Shown: one piece after another, positions 11,983-22,241 of the stretch | How positions within the stretch are numbered: position 1 is the stretch's first letter | How the letters are laid out: each line of letters starts with the position of its first letter | Notes under the pieces: model-generated | What the model was told of the DNA's origin: nothing | The model's database searches: none | Seen by the model: only the letters and a program-made list of their open reading frames with translations | Program-made: the position numbers and the translations under genes | Source of the DNA: Cryptomeria japonica | Lineage: Eukaryota > Streptophyta > Pinopsida > Cupressales > Cupressaceae | Direction of reading: 5' to 3' | NCBI RefSeq assembly: GCF_030272615.1 | Contig: NC_081413.1 | Coordinates: 443,013,038 to 443,077,037, forward strand | Length of the DNA: 64,000 nt

Positions 11983-12656
11983 ACGCAAACATTATTGAAA
12001 GAAACCAGGAAAAGAGTGGCTCAGAGAAGGATATATTGAGAAGAAAAGATTATGAGCAGCGTGTGGTGAAAGAAGCGAATTTGAACGATGTGGAGCAGCA
12101 AGAGAGGAAGAGGCGTTACAGAGGAGTGAGACAGAGACCCTGGGGCAAATGGGCTGCAGAAATCAGAGACCCAAACAAAAGAGTTCGGGTTTGGCTCGGC
12201 ACTTTCTCCACAGCAGAAAATGCAGCCAAAGCTTATGACGATGCTGCTTTAAAATTCAAGGGCAGGAGAGCCAAATTGAACTTTCCAGAGGAAGCCTCCC
12301 TCTCTTATAAAGCCACTGTGAATTCAAATCAGAAAAATGTTGACAATGGTAGCAGTATGAATAATCCAAGATTAACAGATTCCCTGAAAAATGTTGACAA
12401 TGGTAGCAGTATGAATAATCCAAGATTAACAGATTCCCTTTTACCACCAACTCATGAAATGTCAGGCTTGCCGCGGTTCGCCGCTAATTCTGACTTGCTT
12501 TATTACGCACCATGTTTGTCTGAATTCGCCGACATTTGCGAGAATATGCAAGTGGTGAATAATGATGGTTACCCACCTTATGATGTTTGTCAGCGGTATT
12601 CTGGATTTACAAGACAGCAGCGACGCCAGCTGCCTCCATTGTCCATCCAAGGTTAG
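11983..12656 (+). CDS. AP2/ERF transcription factor, final exon
   Basis: Encodes an ERF-subfamily DNA-binding regulator expected to act in the nucleus on GCC-box promoters. The AP2 domain (about 12114-12290) reads [18 protein letters not shown], then [24 protein letters not shown] and AKLNFPE. The WAAEIRD segment has the Ala and Asp typical of ERF rather than DREB proteins. The overall pattern resembles the ABR1/RAP2.6-like ERFs (group X), which are commonly stress or hormone responsive. A basic, Glu-rich linker (EQQERKRR) precedes the domain. The C-terminal half is Asn/Ser-rich, contains a perfect 18-residue duplication, and ends in LPPLSIQG and TAG at 12654-12656. There is no in-frame ATG before the AP2 domain; the frame extends up to a GTG at 11910. 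The true start must therefore lie in an upstream exon, and 11983 follows the best acceptor. No disabling mutation is seen. Confidence 0.85.
12333..12440 (+). repeat. 54-bp in-frame tandem duplication in the ERF gene
   Basis: Units 12333-12386 and 12387-12440 are identical except for the final base (ctg versus ctt). Each encodes the 18 residues [18 protein letters not shown], so the duplication keeps frame. The near identity implies a recent event. Confidence 0.95.
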
Positions 12657-13452
12657 CCCATGAGCAGTTTGCCTTATAATCGATTTGGTTGAATTGTGAT
12701 TTGTACTCAGTCTGAGCAGTTTACCTTTTGACCGGCAAATTGGAGGTGGAGTTGTGAGTGAGTATTACGTGAGCACATTTTTCATGATCGAGTTTTATTA
12801 AATTTATCGATACACAGTATGACATTCAGACTTATCATACGAATTTATCATTTCTTTTGGCATTTAATGAAATTTAAAAATTCTCCGTGTAAATCTGTAC
12901 TTTCTTTTGGCTCTGTAATGTCATATCATTTGGACTTTTACATGTTTTCCTTACCTTGTGCTATCATTTGTGATTGCTCTTGAAATTACCCAGTGCCCCT
13001 ATGTTTGCTCCTGAACACGTGGAGCTAAAATGAACTATCTCTTCCTTTTAATGGCTCTGGATTTGAAAGGAGCTTGGCAATGCTCCATTATTACCTGCCA
13101 ATTATGCCATCTTTTCAGTGTTTGTCGCCTTTTAATGACTGCATCGCTTTGTACATGTTTCGTTTTTCGACTATCGATCTTATGCCATAGTCCATTCACA
13201 TTGTGGTGGCTGCGCAATGAATTGTTGATTTTCCGTTGTTATGCCTGGATAACATGGCTCCTCTGTGCCAGTCCTTTAGTGTGAAGATGCTGCATTATTT
13301 TTATGGCTATATTATCATTATGACAAATGAAATATAAATGGTACTTTGATTATTATTCTTCGAAATAAATGTATATATATTAGGAGATTTAGTATATGTA
13401 TATTTAAAAATATTCAAACTATTTCTCTTATTAAAAAGTTTATCATAAGTCC
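12657..13452 (+). other. 3' flank of the ERF gene
   Basis: Probable 3' untranslated and downstream sequence. An 84-codon open stretch at 13030-13284 has no recognisable domain and is likely chance. An AATAAA-like motif lies near 13364. Composition turns AT-rich to 13450, where the GC-rich LINE leader begins. Confidence 0.45.
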
Positions 13453-14066
13453 GCGCGATTGCATCAGAGCCGCACTTGCCCTTTTCAACCGGATCGGCCA
13501 TTCCTTCCAGGTTTATGTCTCTGGGAAGGAGACCCACATTTGGCTGAGCGGTGTCGTCCATGCAGCTGCTCCACCCGAAATCTACTAATCGCAAATTGTC
13601 TGCTTGGAATTGGAATTGCAGGCGCTTTTTTAAGGGATCGAATCACTCTGCTCCACGCGCTCTGCAATAGTTGCCTGTACAGAAATAGATATCGAAATCC
13701 AGCAAAATATCAATTACCAGATTAGGGGAAATTTATTTTAACAAATAGTGAAAGAGGCATCTTTATGTCTTCGACTGTTCTGGTTGTTAGTTGCGTGCGG
13801 TGGAATATATTTTAATGCGCCTTCGGCTTCTACCACACCTTCAGTACCTGCTGATACCGGCGACAGTAGCGGCATAGGCGCAACTTCTTTGCAAATATTT
13901 TTGCCTCTTCTGACTGTCTTTTTTCTTGGCGTGTTCAAATCATTTCCCTGAATCTTTTAACAGTGGCGGCAGCAGAAGATTTACAGCTTGTTTTCCATTT
14001 CTTCTTGTCATCAGAAGGCTTTGAGTTTTATAGAGGAGGTGCGAGTGTTCGAGAGGAGTGCTCGCC
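13453..14066 (+). promoter_or_regulatory. Putative LINE 5' leader
   Basis: GC-rich compared with its AT-rich neighbours, and directly upstream of ORF1. LINE promoters are usually internal to this region. Several short frames overlap here on both strands, but none has coding character. Assignment is by position and base composition only. Confidence 0.4.
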
Positions 14067-15989
14067 ATGCAGTCGCAGAGGTGCTGGGGAGATGAGGCGG
14101 TGGCAGATCCGCCTCCTCCCAAAGATCCGTTTGGCAGGCATGCAGGACACACTCCACAGTGGGTTTTTCATGGAGGAAAATGGGTTGATGCCCTACTTTC
14201 ACCTGCTTACAATGGTCGGGGAATCACATCCGAGTTTCCTTCCTCTGTGTATTTCAGAGGGTTTTTTCGGCAAAATGGAAATTGGGGTAAAAATTTGAGA
14301 AATTGGCAGAAGAATGGTCAAAAACAGTTTCATCATGCTAGGGTTTTTGATAATAAGGCTCAGCTTGGCCTGCCGAGAGACAGCTAATTCACAGCCATTA
14401 AAAAAGAGCTTGGAAGGTCAAGATCTGAATGTTGTTTTGCCCTCACAGCCTGCTTCGTCCCCAGTTCCGTTAATTGATGCCTCAGATGTTACTTTAGGAA
14501 AGAAGGCGCATGATCTTCGAGCTTTGGCAGTTGTTATCCAGGTTTGGGGTGACTCTCTTCCTTTGTCTAAGCTCCATTATAAAATACATGCACATTGGTA
14601 TGGCACTTTATATTTTCATGTTCTTTCTGCAAATTCGTTCATTGTTTTTTTTGATTCTACATCTGCTAGAGATAAGGCATTGTGTGTTCCATTTTTCTGG
14701 CTTGGAGAAAATCTGATCTTTGTAGAAACTTGGAAGCCCTTTCTCGCTTCCTCTAGGGTTGGTCCAAAACAAGTACCCACCTGATTTAAACTTCCTTTGT
14801 TGCCATCAGAATTTGTTGAATCTGATATTTTAACTAAGATTGGGGATTCTTTTGGCAAATTTCTATTGTCTCATTCAGCATTTGAGGATGGGGTAGTGAT
14901 GGTAAAAATTTGTGTTTTAATTTCACCTACACTTTCTCTGCCCAAGTTTTGTAATATTCTGTCTCCTTTTGGTCTTTGGCGTCAAAATTTGTTAAAAGAT
15001 TCTAGGAATTTTGGCTGTTCTTCGGTGATTATGGACTCTCCTCTATTTTTTCACATGAAAACCATACAATTTGGCTCAGGTGTTATTGATTCCTCTTTTG
15101 ATAGTGATGCGGAGTTGTTTGTTTGGAGTAAGAACCGTTTAGATATATCTGCTGCTAATTTACCTCCCCCTAAAAAGGCTACGTTCATGCCTGAAGCTTC
15201 GACAGAGGCTTCTCTGCATTCTATTCCTCCCCCGAGGACTGGGTGTGTGAAGGGTTCTTTTTGAATAATTCTAATGTTGCTAATGATGCTTTACCTACAG
15301 GAAAGTCTTCTGTTGAGCTTGGGAAAGTTCTAGGGTCTGAGATACAATTTCCTGAAGGGTTGAATACCTCAGAACATCCTAGGGATGTTGATGTTGTCCC
15401 AGATGAGCAGCTTATTGCTCAGGTGCAAGATATTGCTAATACAAATAAGGTCTTTCTCAATTCTGATCTTGCCAATAAAGTGATCTCTTCAATCTCAGTT
15501 GATTTGGGTAGTTTGGAAAATGATCTGGCTGCTTTTCCCACTACAAACTCCTTTGATGTTCTTAATCTGGATAAAGCCATAGTGACATCAAATCTTGGGC
15601 CATCTTCGGCTCACATTCTTCTAGATAAGGTAGAGGGTCGGGTGGTTTCGGCTCTAGAGAATAGATTTCCTCCAGACACTTCTTTGGGCAATTCTGGTCT
15701 TCCTATAGTACAAACCCCTCTTTCTCCCACATTGTCAACTCCTGGGAAAAGAGGCCGTAAACCCAAATCTATTAAAACTAATCTTGAAATTGATGCAGGA
15801 ATTCAGTCAACTCTTCTTTCCTCTTTGGAAACTTCTAGAAAGAAGAGATCCAAAAAACCCTTTAGTCCACTAGTCACAAGAGGCTTGGCGACTAAGTGTA
15901 ATCTTCACAAGACCTTTTTGGCAAGTAAGGTTTCTCCAGTTTCTTTGGAAATCTCGAGGGGAGCAGATGCCTCCCCTCAGGGCCAATGA
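14067..15989 (+). pseudogene. LINE ORF1 (DUF4283-like nucleic-acid-binding protein), broken
   Basis: ORF1 of the LINE. The N-terminal part (14067-14387) has WVFHGGKWVDALLSPAYNGRG. A frameshift near 14380 moves to the frame carrying a DUF4283-like domain at about 14500-14900: LRALAVVIQVWGD, YGTLYFHVLSANSFIVFFDS, and a W-x-P segment (ETWKPFLASSRVGPKQVPT). A TGA at 14782 stands where the family has Trp. A second frameshift near 15264 leads to the C-terminal part (15265-15989), acidic and then basic (GKRGRKPK, RKKRSKKPF), suited to RNA binding or nuclear targeting. The stop (TGA 15987-15989) overlaps the ORF2 start ATG (15986-15988). Plant LINE ORF1 proteins bind element RNA. Confidence 0.75.
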
Positions 15990-18900
15990 GGATTTTATCC
16001 TGGAATGTTAGGGGCTTAAATGCCCCTAACAAGAGACGCTTGATTAAGTCACAATTGGACTTAATGAAGTGTGATGTGTTCATGATTTAAGAAACTAAGT
16101 TGAATCTCTCTTTGGCTGATAGGTTATTCTCTTCTTGGAAAGCATGGAATTTTTGTGCTTCTCCCTCTTCCGGTGCTTCTGGGGGTCTTGCGTTTCTTTG
16201 AAAAAATTCTAGTGTTCATTTCTCATTAATTGCTTCTTCATCCAACTGGATGCTTGGTCTGGTCAAAAGTAGGATATCTAGCTTAAAATTTTGGATCTTT
16301 AATGTTTATGGGCCATCTGAGGTTTTAGAAAAAAGAAACCTTTGGGAATTTTTGGCTTCCGTTGCTGCCCTACTGCGCAATGTTTTTCTAATTTTTGGGG
16401 GGGATTTTAATGCAATTACTAGTTTGAATGAAAAGGTTGGGGGAATCATCCCTAACAAACATTTTATGTCAGATTTTTGCTTCTTCATTTAGTCTTTAAA
16501 TTTGGTTGATTGTAAACCGCTTAATGGGACATTTACATGGACCAACATGTGTAGGGACTTTTGCCAAATTGCTAAGAGATTGGATCATTTTCTGGTTTCA
16601 GAAAATTGGTTAAGTTCGGCATGGGACTTTGTTTCCTCAGTTCTCTGCTTTACTGGCTCTGATCATCTTCCTATTCAGTTTACTATTTTTGAGGACAGGG
16701 CTCCTCAGAAGTTACCCATTGAGTTTGAGCCAATGTGGTTTTGGGATCAATCTTTCCTACCTTCATTAAAAAAATGGTGGTGTTCTGCTCCATTCTTTCC
16801 TAGATCCCGGATGTTTCAGCTTGTTAAGAAGATGGGTTTCTTAAAACATAAGATTAGGGTGTGGAATTTATCGCATTTCAAGAACATTTTCGGGGAAAAG
16901 GCTAGAATTCAGGTAGAAATTGAACAAATTAATAAGACCATTATGGATTTAGGAATGTCCTCTTTTTTTGTATGATAGGTTGAAGTTGTTGAACTTTCAA
17001 CTTTCTGAGACTTTGGCTAGGTAAGAATCTCATTGGAGGCAGAAGTCTAGAAATCTTTGGCTTTCTGATGGGGATAGAAATACTAAGTTTTTCCATTCCT
17101 CGACCAAGCTCAAGAGGCAACGTAATCGAATTTCTTGCATTACTGACTCTAATGGAAACAATTTGGTAGATGAGGAAGAGATTGCTTCCGAAGCTGTTAG
17201 GTTCTTTAAGTCACTTCTTACAGTGGACCCAGTTGTGTTAGATAATGAGATTGTGCAATCAATCCCCTCCTTAGTTTCTCAAGAAGATAATAAGAAGCTT
17301 ATGGCTCCCTTTACTCTAGCTGAACTGAAAGAGATAGTCTTCTCCATGCAGCCGGAGAAGGCCCCGGGTCCGGATGGGTTTACGACACTATTCTTTCAAA
17401 AGTATTGGGAGTTTATAGGAAATGACGTATTGCTAGCCTTGGAGGAATCTAGAAGAAATGGGTCTATTCTTAGAGAGCTTAATACTACTATTATTGCTAT
17501 CATTCTAAAGGTGGATAATCCTACTTCATTCTTGGATTTTCATCCGATTGCCTTTTGTACTACTTTATATAAAAGCTTTACTAAGGCAATTTTGGTTAGG
17601 CTATCTAGGCTCCTCCCTCGGATTGTCTCCCTAGAATAGGGAGGATTTGTTCCTGGTCGGGAAACATCTGAAGGTGCGATTGTAGTTCACATAGTTCTGC
17701 ACTCCATTTCTCAAAAAAAGGTTTCGGCTATGATACTTAAGCTGGACATGCTGAAGGCTTATGATCGGGTCAATTGGTAGGCTCTCAAGGTTGTTTTATA
17801 TCATCTCAGCTTTTCGCGTTGCTGGGTTAAGAGGGTGTTTTCTTGTATATCTTTTGCTCGCTTTTCAGTTTTGATTAATGGTTCCCCGTTAGGGTTTTTT
17901 GCTTCCTCTTGGGGACTTAGGCAAGGGGATCCTTTGTCTCCTTTTCTATTTATTCTTTTGGCAGAAGCATTAAGTAGGGCCATCTCGAGTGCTATAGCTT
18001 CCGGTTTGTGGTCAGGTATTAGAATAGATGGCCTCCCTTCTCCGCAATCTCATTACTTGTTTGTAGATGATACGCTTCTATTCAGGGTAGCCTCTCTAAG
18101 AGAGGCTCGTGTTATTAAGAAAATTATCTATGATTATGCAGCTTTTTCTAGACAAAGTGTTAATAATCATAAATCCAAAATCTTTTTTGTGAATGTCTCC
18201 CCTCTAGTTCAAAATAGACTCGTCCGCTTTTGGAGTTTTCAAGTTGGGACCCTTCCATGTGTATACCTGGGCATTCCTTTTTTTCCAGGGTCGGATAAGG
18301 CTTCCTTTTGGAACAAAATTGTTCTTTCAATATCCTCCCAAATCTCTTCCTGGAATCATAAGTGGCTGACGATGGTTGGTAAAATTCTTTTAATTAAGTC
18401 AGTTTTGAATGCCATCCCCACATATTTGATGTCCGTTTTGCAAGCTCCCCCCCAAGTTATTAAGAACATTAGGGTCTCCATTAGGACCTTTCTTTGGAAT
18501 GATAACTTGGGTGATAAGCTGAGGATTCCTCTCTTGGCTTGAGACAAAATTTGTTGTCCCAAAGAGCTGGGGGGTGCGGGCATTCGTAATTTAGCAGCTC
18601 AGAATAAGGCTTTGGGGGCAAAATTGGTTTGGAAGTTATATGCTGACCTTCATAGTAAATGGGCTACCATCATGTTTGCTAAGTATTTAAGGGGTGCTTC
18701 TAGAGAAAGGATTTTTACTGCTTCATCTCTTCCAAAAGGTTTGGCTTTTTGGGATTTTTTGGTTTCATGTAGGATGGTTATTTTACCACATCTATCTTGG
18801 GTTGTCAATAATGGGAAGAAAGTCCAGTTTTGGGATGAAGTCTGGAATGGGCACTCTACCCTTTCAGCTATCCGAGACTGGTCCCCTTTGTTTGGTATTC

Positions 18901-20231
18901 TATTAGAATTTTGGGGGCCATTTGTTACCGATTATTTTGACATTGTCTCCTCTAGTCCTTATGTGATTGTGAAATGGAAGATTATCCCTCCATTGTCGGT
19001 TGATATTAATCTTATTCTGGCTTTTGTGGAAGAACGTCACAAAAGACCCCTTGTTTTCCAAAATAAAGAGGACTCCTTGGTTTGGATTAAGAGTGTTGTT
19101 GGTTCTTATTCAGTTAAAGAAGGTTATAATTCTTTAGTTCAGACTTCTCCATCCCCTTGTTGGCCTACTAAGCTTTTTTGGCACCTGGCTTGTCTTCCTA
19201 AAGTAGGGTCGTTTGCTTGGTTGGCAGTCCAAGATAAGGTTCTCACTGGAATGCACTTGGATAGACTTGGGATTACGACTGTATTTCCTTGTGTTTTTTG
19301 TGGTCACTGTATGGAATCCATGGATCATCTTTTCTTGTTTTGTCCATTTTCTTCTGAGTGCTGTTATTGGTTATTTGGCATGCTTGGCTGGTCTTCTACG
19401 GTAGGTCCCAATCTTCTTTCGCATTTCATGGCCTAGCCCTTGTTGTTTTCCTCATCGTTCTATTCATCCCTTTGGGTTGTGGCCCCATCACCGATAATTT
19501 GGAATATTTGGCTTGAAAGAAATTCTAGAATTTTTAATCATAAAAATGCCACTTTCTTTGAAGTAATTGGTAAAATTCAAACCTCCATCAGTGAGGTGGT
19601 TCTTTCGTTCATTCATAAAAACTTAGATCATCTCAATTCTTTCTCTCATTGGGATAATCAGGTTACTTGGAAATGGTCCGCACTTCGTCTGTTGCCTTCC
19701 CATGGGGCTGTATCAGGAGGTCTATCTTCTTTGGTTAAACGAAAATTGGTCAGATGGACTCCCCCTCCATTCCCTTCATTCAAACTTCAGTTTGATGGAG
19801 CCTCAAAGGGGAATCCAGGAAAGTCTAGTATTCGAGTAGTTATTTTTTATCATTCTTCAAAAGTCATCAAAGCTGTGGGTAAACAAATTGGACATGGTAC
19901 CAACAACATGACTGAGTTTTAGGCTTTATCCTTTGGGCTTGATATGGCTCTTTCATTAAACATTAAAGACATTGTTATTGAAGGCGATTCCATGGTCGTG
20001 TTTCAAGCGGTTGTAGCCAAAAAATGTCTATCTTGGCATCTTCAATATTTCTTAGATCACATTCTTCAACAGTTAAAATGCTTTTCCACTTTTTCTATTT
20101 TGCATTGTTTTAGGGAGATCAACGCCATTGCGGATTTTTTAACAAAGAAGGCCATTGTGGAGGGTGTCGATTTCCTGGAGGTCTCTCCCTCAGACATTCC
20201 TACATCTTGCATGAAGATGCTTTCTTTATAG
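15986..20231 (+). pseudogene. LINE ORF2 (endonuclease-RT-RNase H), broken
   Basis: Begins MRILSWNVRGLN at the ATG overlapping the ORF1 stop. Endonuclease motifs are WNVRG, GGDFNAI (about 16400) and GSDHLPI (about 16660). RT motifs are KAPGPDGF (about 17360), RQGDPLSPFLF (about 17920) and the catalytic YLFVDD at 18054-18071, with Val where FADD is usual. A zinc-binding region follows (FPCVFCGHC ... MDHLFLFCPF, about 19290-19350). RNase H has QFDGASKGNPG (about 19790), IEGDS (about 19980) and a late AD at about 20130. In-frame stops lie at 16088, 16199, 16490, about 17022, 17637, 17778, 18540, 19434 and 19920. A one-base insertion in a T-run near 16970 shifts frame; beyond it a single frame runs to 20231. 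Not functional as it stands. Confidence 0.85.
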
Positions 20232-21118
20232 GTGGTCCTGCTTCTTGAAATCCTACTTCACTATCTATGCTTTGTTAGTATAGGTAGTAAAGATGTTGGC
20301 TTTATGACAATTTTGTGCTATTGATATCTTATGTTAGATTTCATTCATGGGGTAAGAAATTGGTTGGGTTTCTTCTATTGGTCTGATTAAGCACTTGTTT
20401 TTTCCTCTTCTCTTCATTTGGTATCTTGGTCTATCAATGATTCAGGTAGTTGTTCTAATGATTGGGGTTATTATGCTATTCGTTGGCTTTATCATTGTGT
20501 GATCATCCTTATATTAGCAGGTTTCTTTCATGATGTGATAATTATGACATGGTGATCTCATTCTCAGTTATATCGATTGTTGGTGGGCACTTATGGCTAT
20601 CATTCGATCTTTGTCTTGATTTTCACTCTAACATCATGTTCTATTTTCTATGGAGAATTCTTGCCAAATTCGGCAGATGGTGGCTTTTTCTGAGGAATTG
20701 GAAAGAGTAGTTAATGTGGATCTCTTATTCTTGGTTCTCTCATGGCTCTGAGTTCTGTTTTCTTCAGAGCTTTGGATTCTTGTGGTGTTTAGACAGGCTA
20801 GATTTTGGGGTGATGGCTTTGATTTATTGGTGGACATTCTTGACTCTATCTTTAGATGCTCTCTGTTAGACTGATTCTTATAGCTTCCTTTATATCTAAT
20901 GGGGATGGCAATGCATTGCAATCTATCTGGGGGTTTTGGTATGCCTATGGGCTTTTTGTAATGGGTAGATAGGCTTATGTTTTTTTGAGTAATACTGAAG
21001 GGTTTTCTTACTGGTTCTTTGCCTTCAGTGCTCTTTGAACCAAACACATGTAAAAATATATATAATCAATATAATTTTAGTGGTCTCATCCACTTTTATC
21101 AAAAAAAAAAAAAAAAAT
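20232..21118 (+). other. LINE 3' untranslated region and poly-A tail
   Basis: T-rich, non-coding sequence after ORF2, ending with a stretch of about 17 A at 21101-21117. The tail marks the end of the reverse-transcribed copy and confirms plus-strand orientation. Confidence 0.75.
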
Positions 21119-21510
21119 TGTCTTTTTTAAAGATGTGATATTTTTTTGTTTTGTAGAATTCATTCTCATGTTATTCATATATTTATTTATTTGTTTGAAT
21201 TCTAAATAACAATGTATAATATGTAGCACTAGAGTAATGCAATTATATATTTCTTTATTCATATATCTATGATTGAATTTTGCATCTGAATTTCCCATTA
21301 TTTAAAATTAGTGGCATTATTTTTTTAAAATTTCTAGTTTGGATATACTCTCCATGTCCCCTAAACAAAGATATTCTTCACACATTCTTTTATGCAAAAC
21401 AAGAATTTTACAAAAGCCTTGTTCTTACCATATATGACTTGAGTTTTTTAGGATTTGATACAAAATAAGATGAAGTTAAAATGTTAAAATGTTTCCTATG
21501 TTATGAAGGA

Positions 21511-21591
<81 letters not shown>

Positions 21592-22235
21592 ATCTAAATA
21601 ATTTATAGTAATGACAACATAATAAAAGCATTCTTCACAATAAAATTATATATCTTGAAAAACTTTTCTAGAAAAATCCAACCTCCATACTGAAAACCAA
21701 TGTATTTGTCAATAACAATATTAGTTAGAATAAAATTTAGGCAAGGATAATTCATACAAGACTCGTGAACACTTGAATATGGAGTAATATTGATAGAATA
21801 TCAAGATAAACTATGAAAAATCCATCCTAATAACCTCAAAAAGTAGAGAAACTTAGACATGAAATCATCAAAGGGAAATCACAAAATCATATTCCCAAAT
21901 TACCCAAAAGAATGATTCTTAAATCCCTTAAGCAAATCCCAATACGAAAAATCTGAAGAGATGTCTTATAATATTTTGTCATAACATCTCATGGTTATCC
22001 TCCCAACTCGAAAAATGCAATTTATTTTATCTATATCTTCTCACAATATCATAATCTCATGTCACGTCATAAATTGGTGAAAGTTCTTTGTGAAAATGTG
22101 TAAATATATACTACAAATCTTTTTTTCATTTTTATCATAGATGCTATTACATTCTTAAATTATGAACTTTTAGATCCCATAATTGTTAATGTAGAAATCT
22201 TATTAAACTGATTTTACTAAATTGAATATCTTAGA
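21119..22235. other. AT-rich spacer between two LINEs
   Basis: AT-rich with no supported coding frame. It contains the AC microsatellite described separately. Confidence 0.5.
21513..21587. repeat. (AC)n microsatellite, about 37 units
   Basis: An uninterrupted AC dinucleotide run of 75 bases, flanked by AT-rich sequence. Long pure dinucleotide runs are usually length-polymorphic. Confidence 0.98.
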
Positions 22236-22241
22236 GCGAAA

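Larger units (their letters stand above)
13453..21118 (+). mobile_element. Near full-length LINE (plant L1 type with RNase H)
   Basis: A complete LINE layout: GC-richer leader (about 13453-14066), ORF1 (14067-15989), ORF2 (15986-20231), 3' untranslated region (20232 to about 21100) and a poly-A run at about 21101-21117. ORF2 contains endonuclease, reverse transcriptase, zinc-binding and RNase H domains in order. The element is dead: about ten in-frame stops and at least three frameshifts. Nearly all stops are explained by C-to-T or G-to-A transitions. The 5' edge is placed by composition; no target-site duplication was identified. It lies about 0.8 kb downstream of the ERF stop, same strand. 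Confidence 0.85.

Noticed and set aside
13030-13284. 84-codon hydrophobic open frame downstream of the ERF
   Set aside because: Cys/Leu/Trp-rich chance frame in a 3' flank with no homologous pattern.
13440-21140. Target-site duplication of the 13.45-kb LINE
   Set aside because: Sequence after the poly-A (ttgtcttttttaaagatg) was compared with the 5' border region by eye and no match was found.
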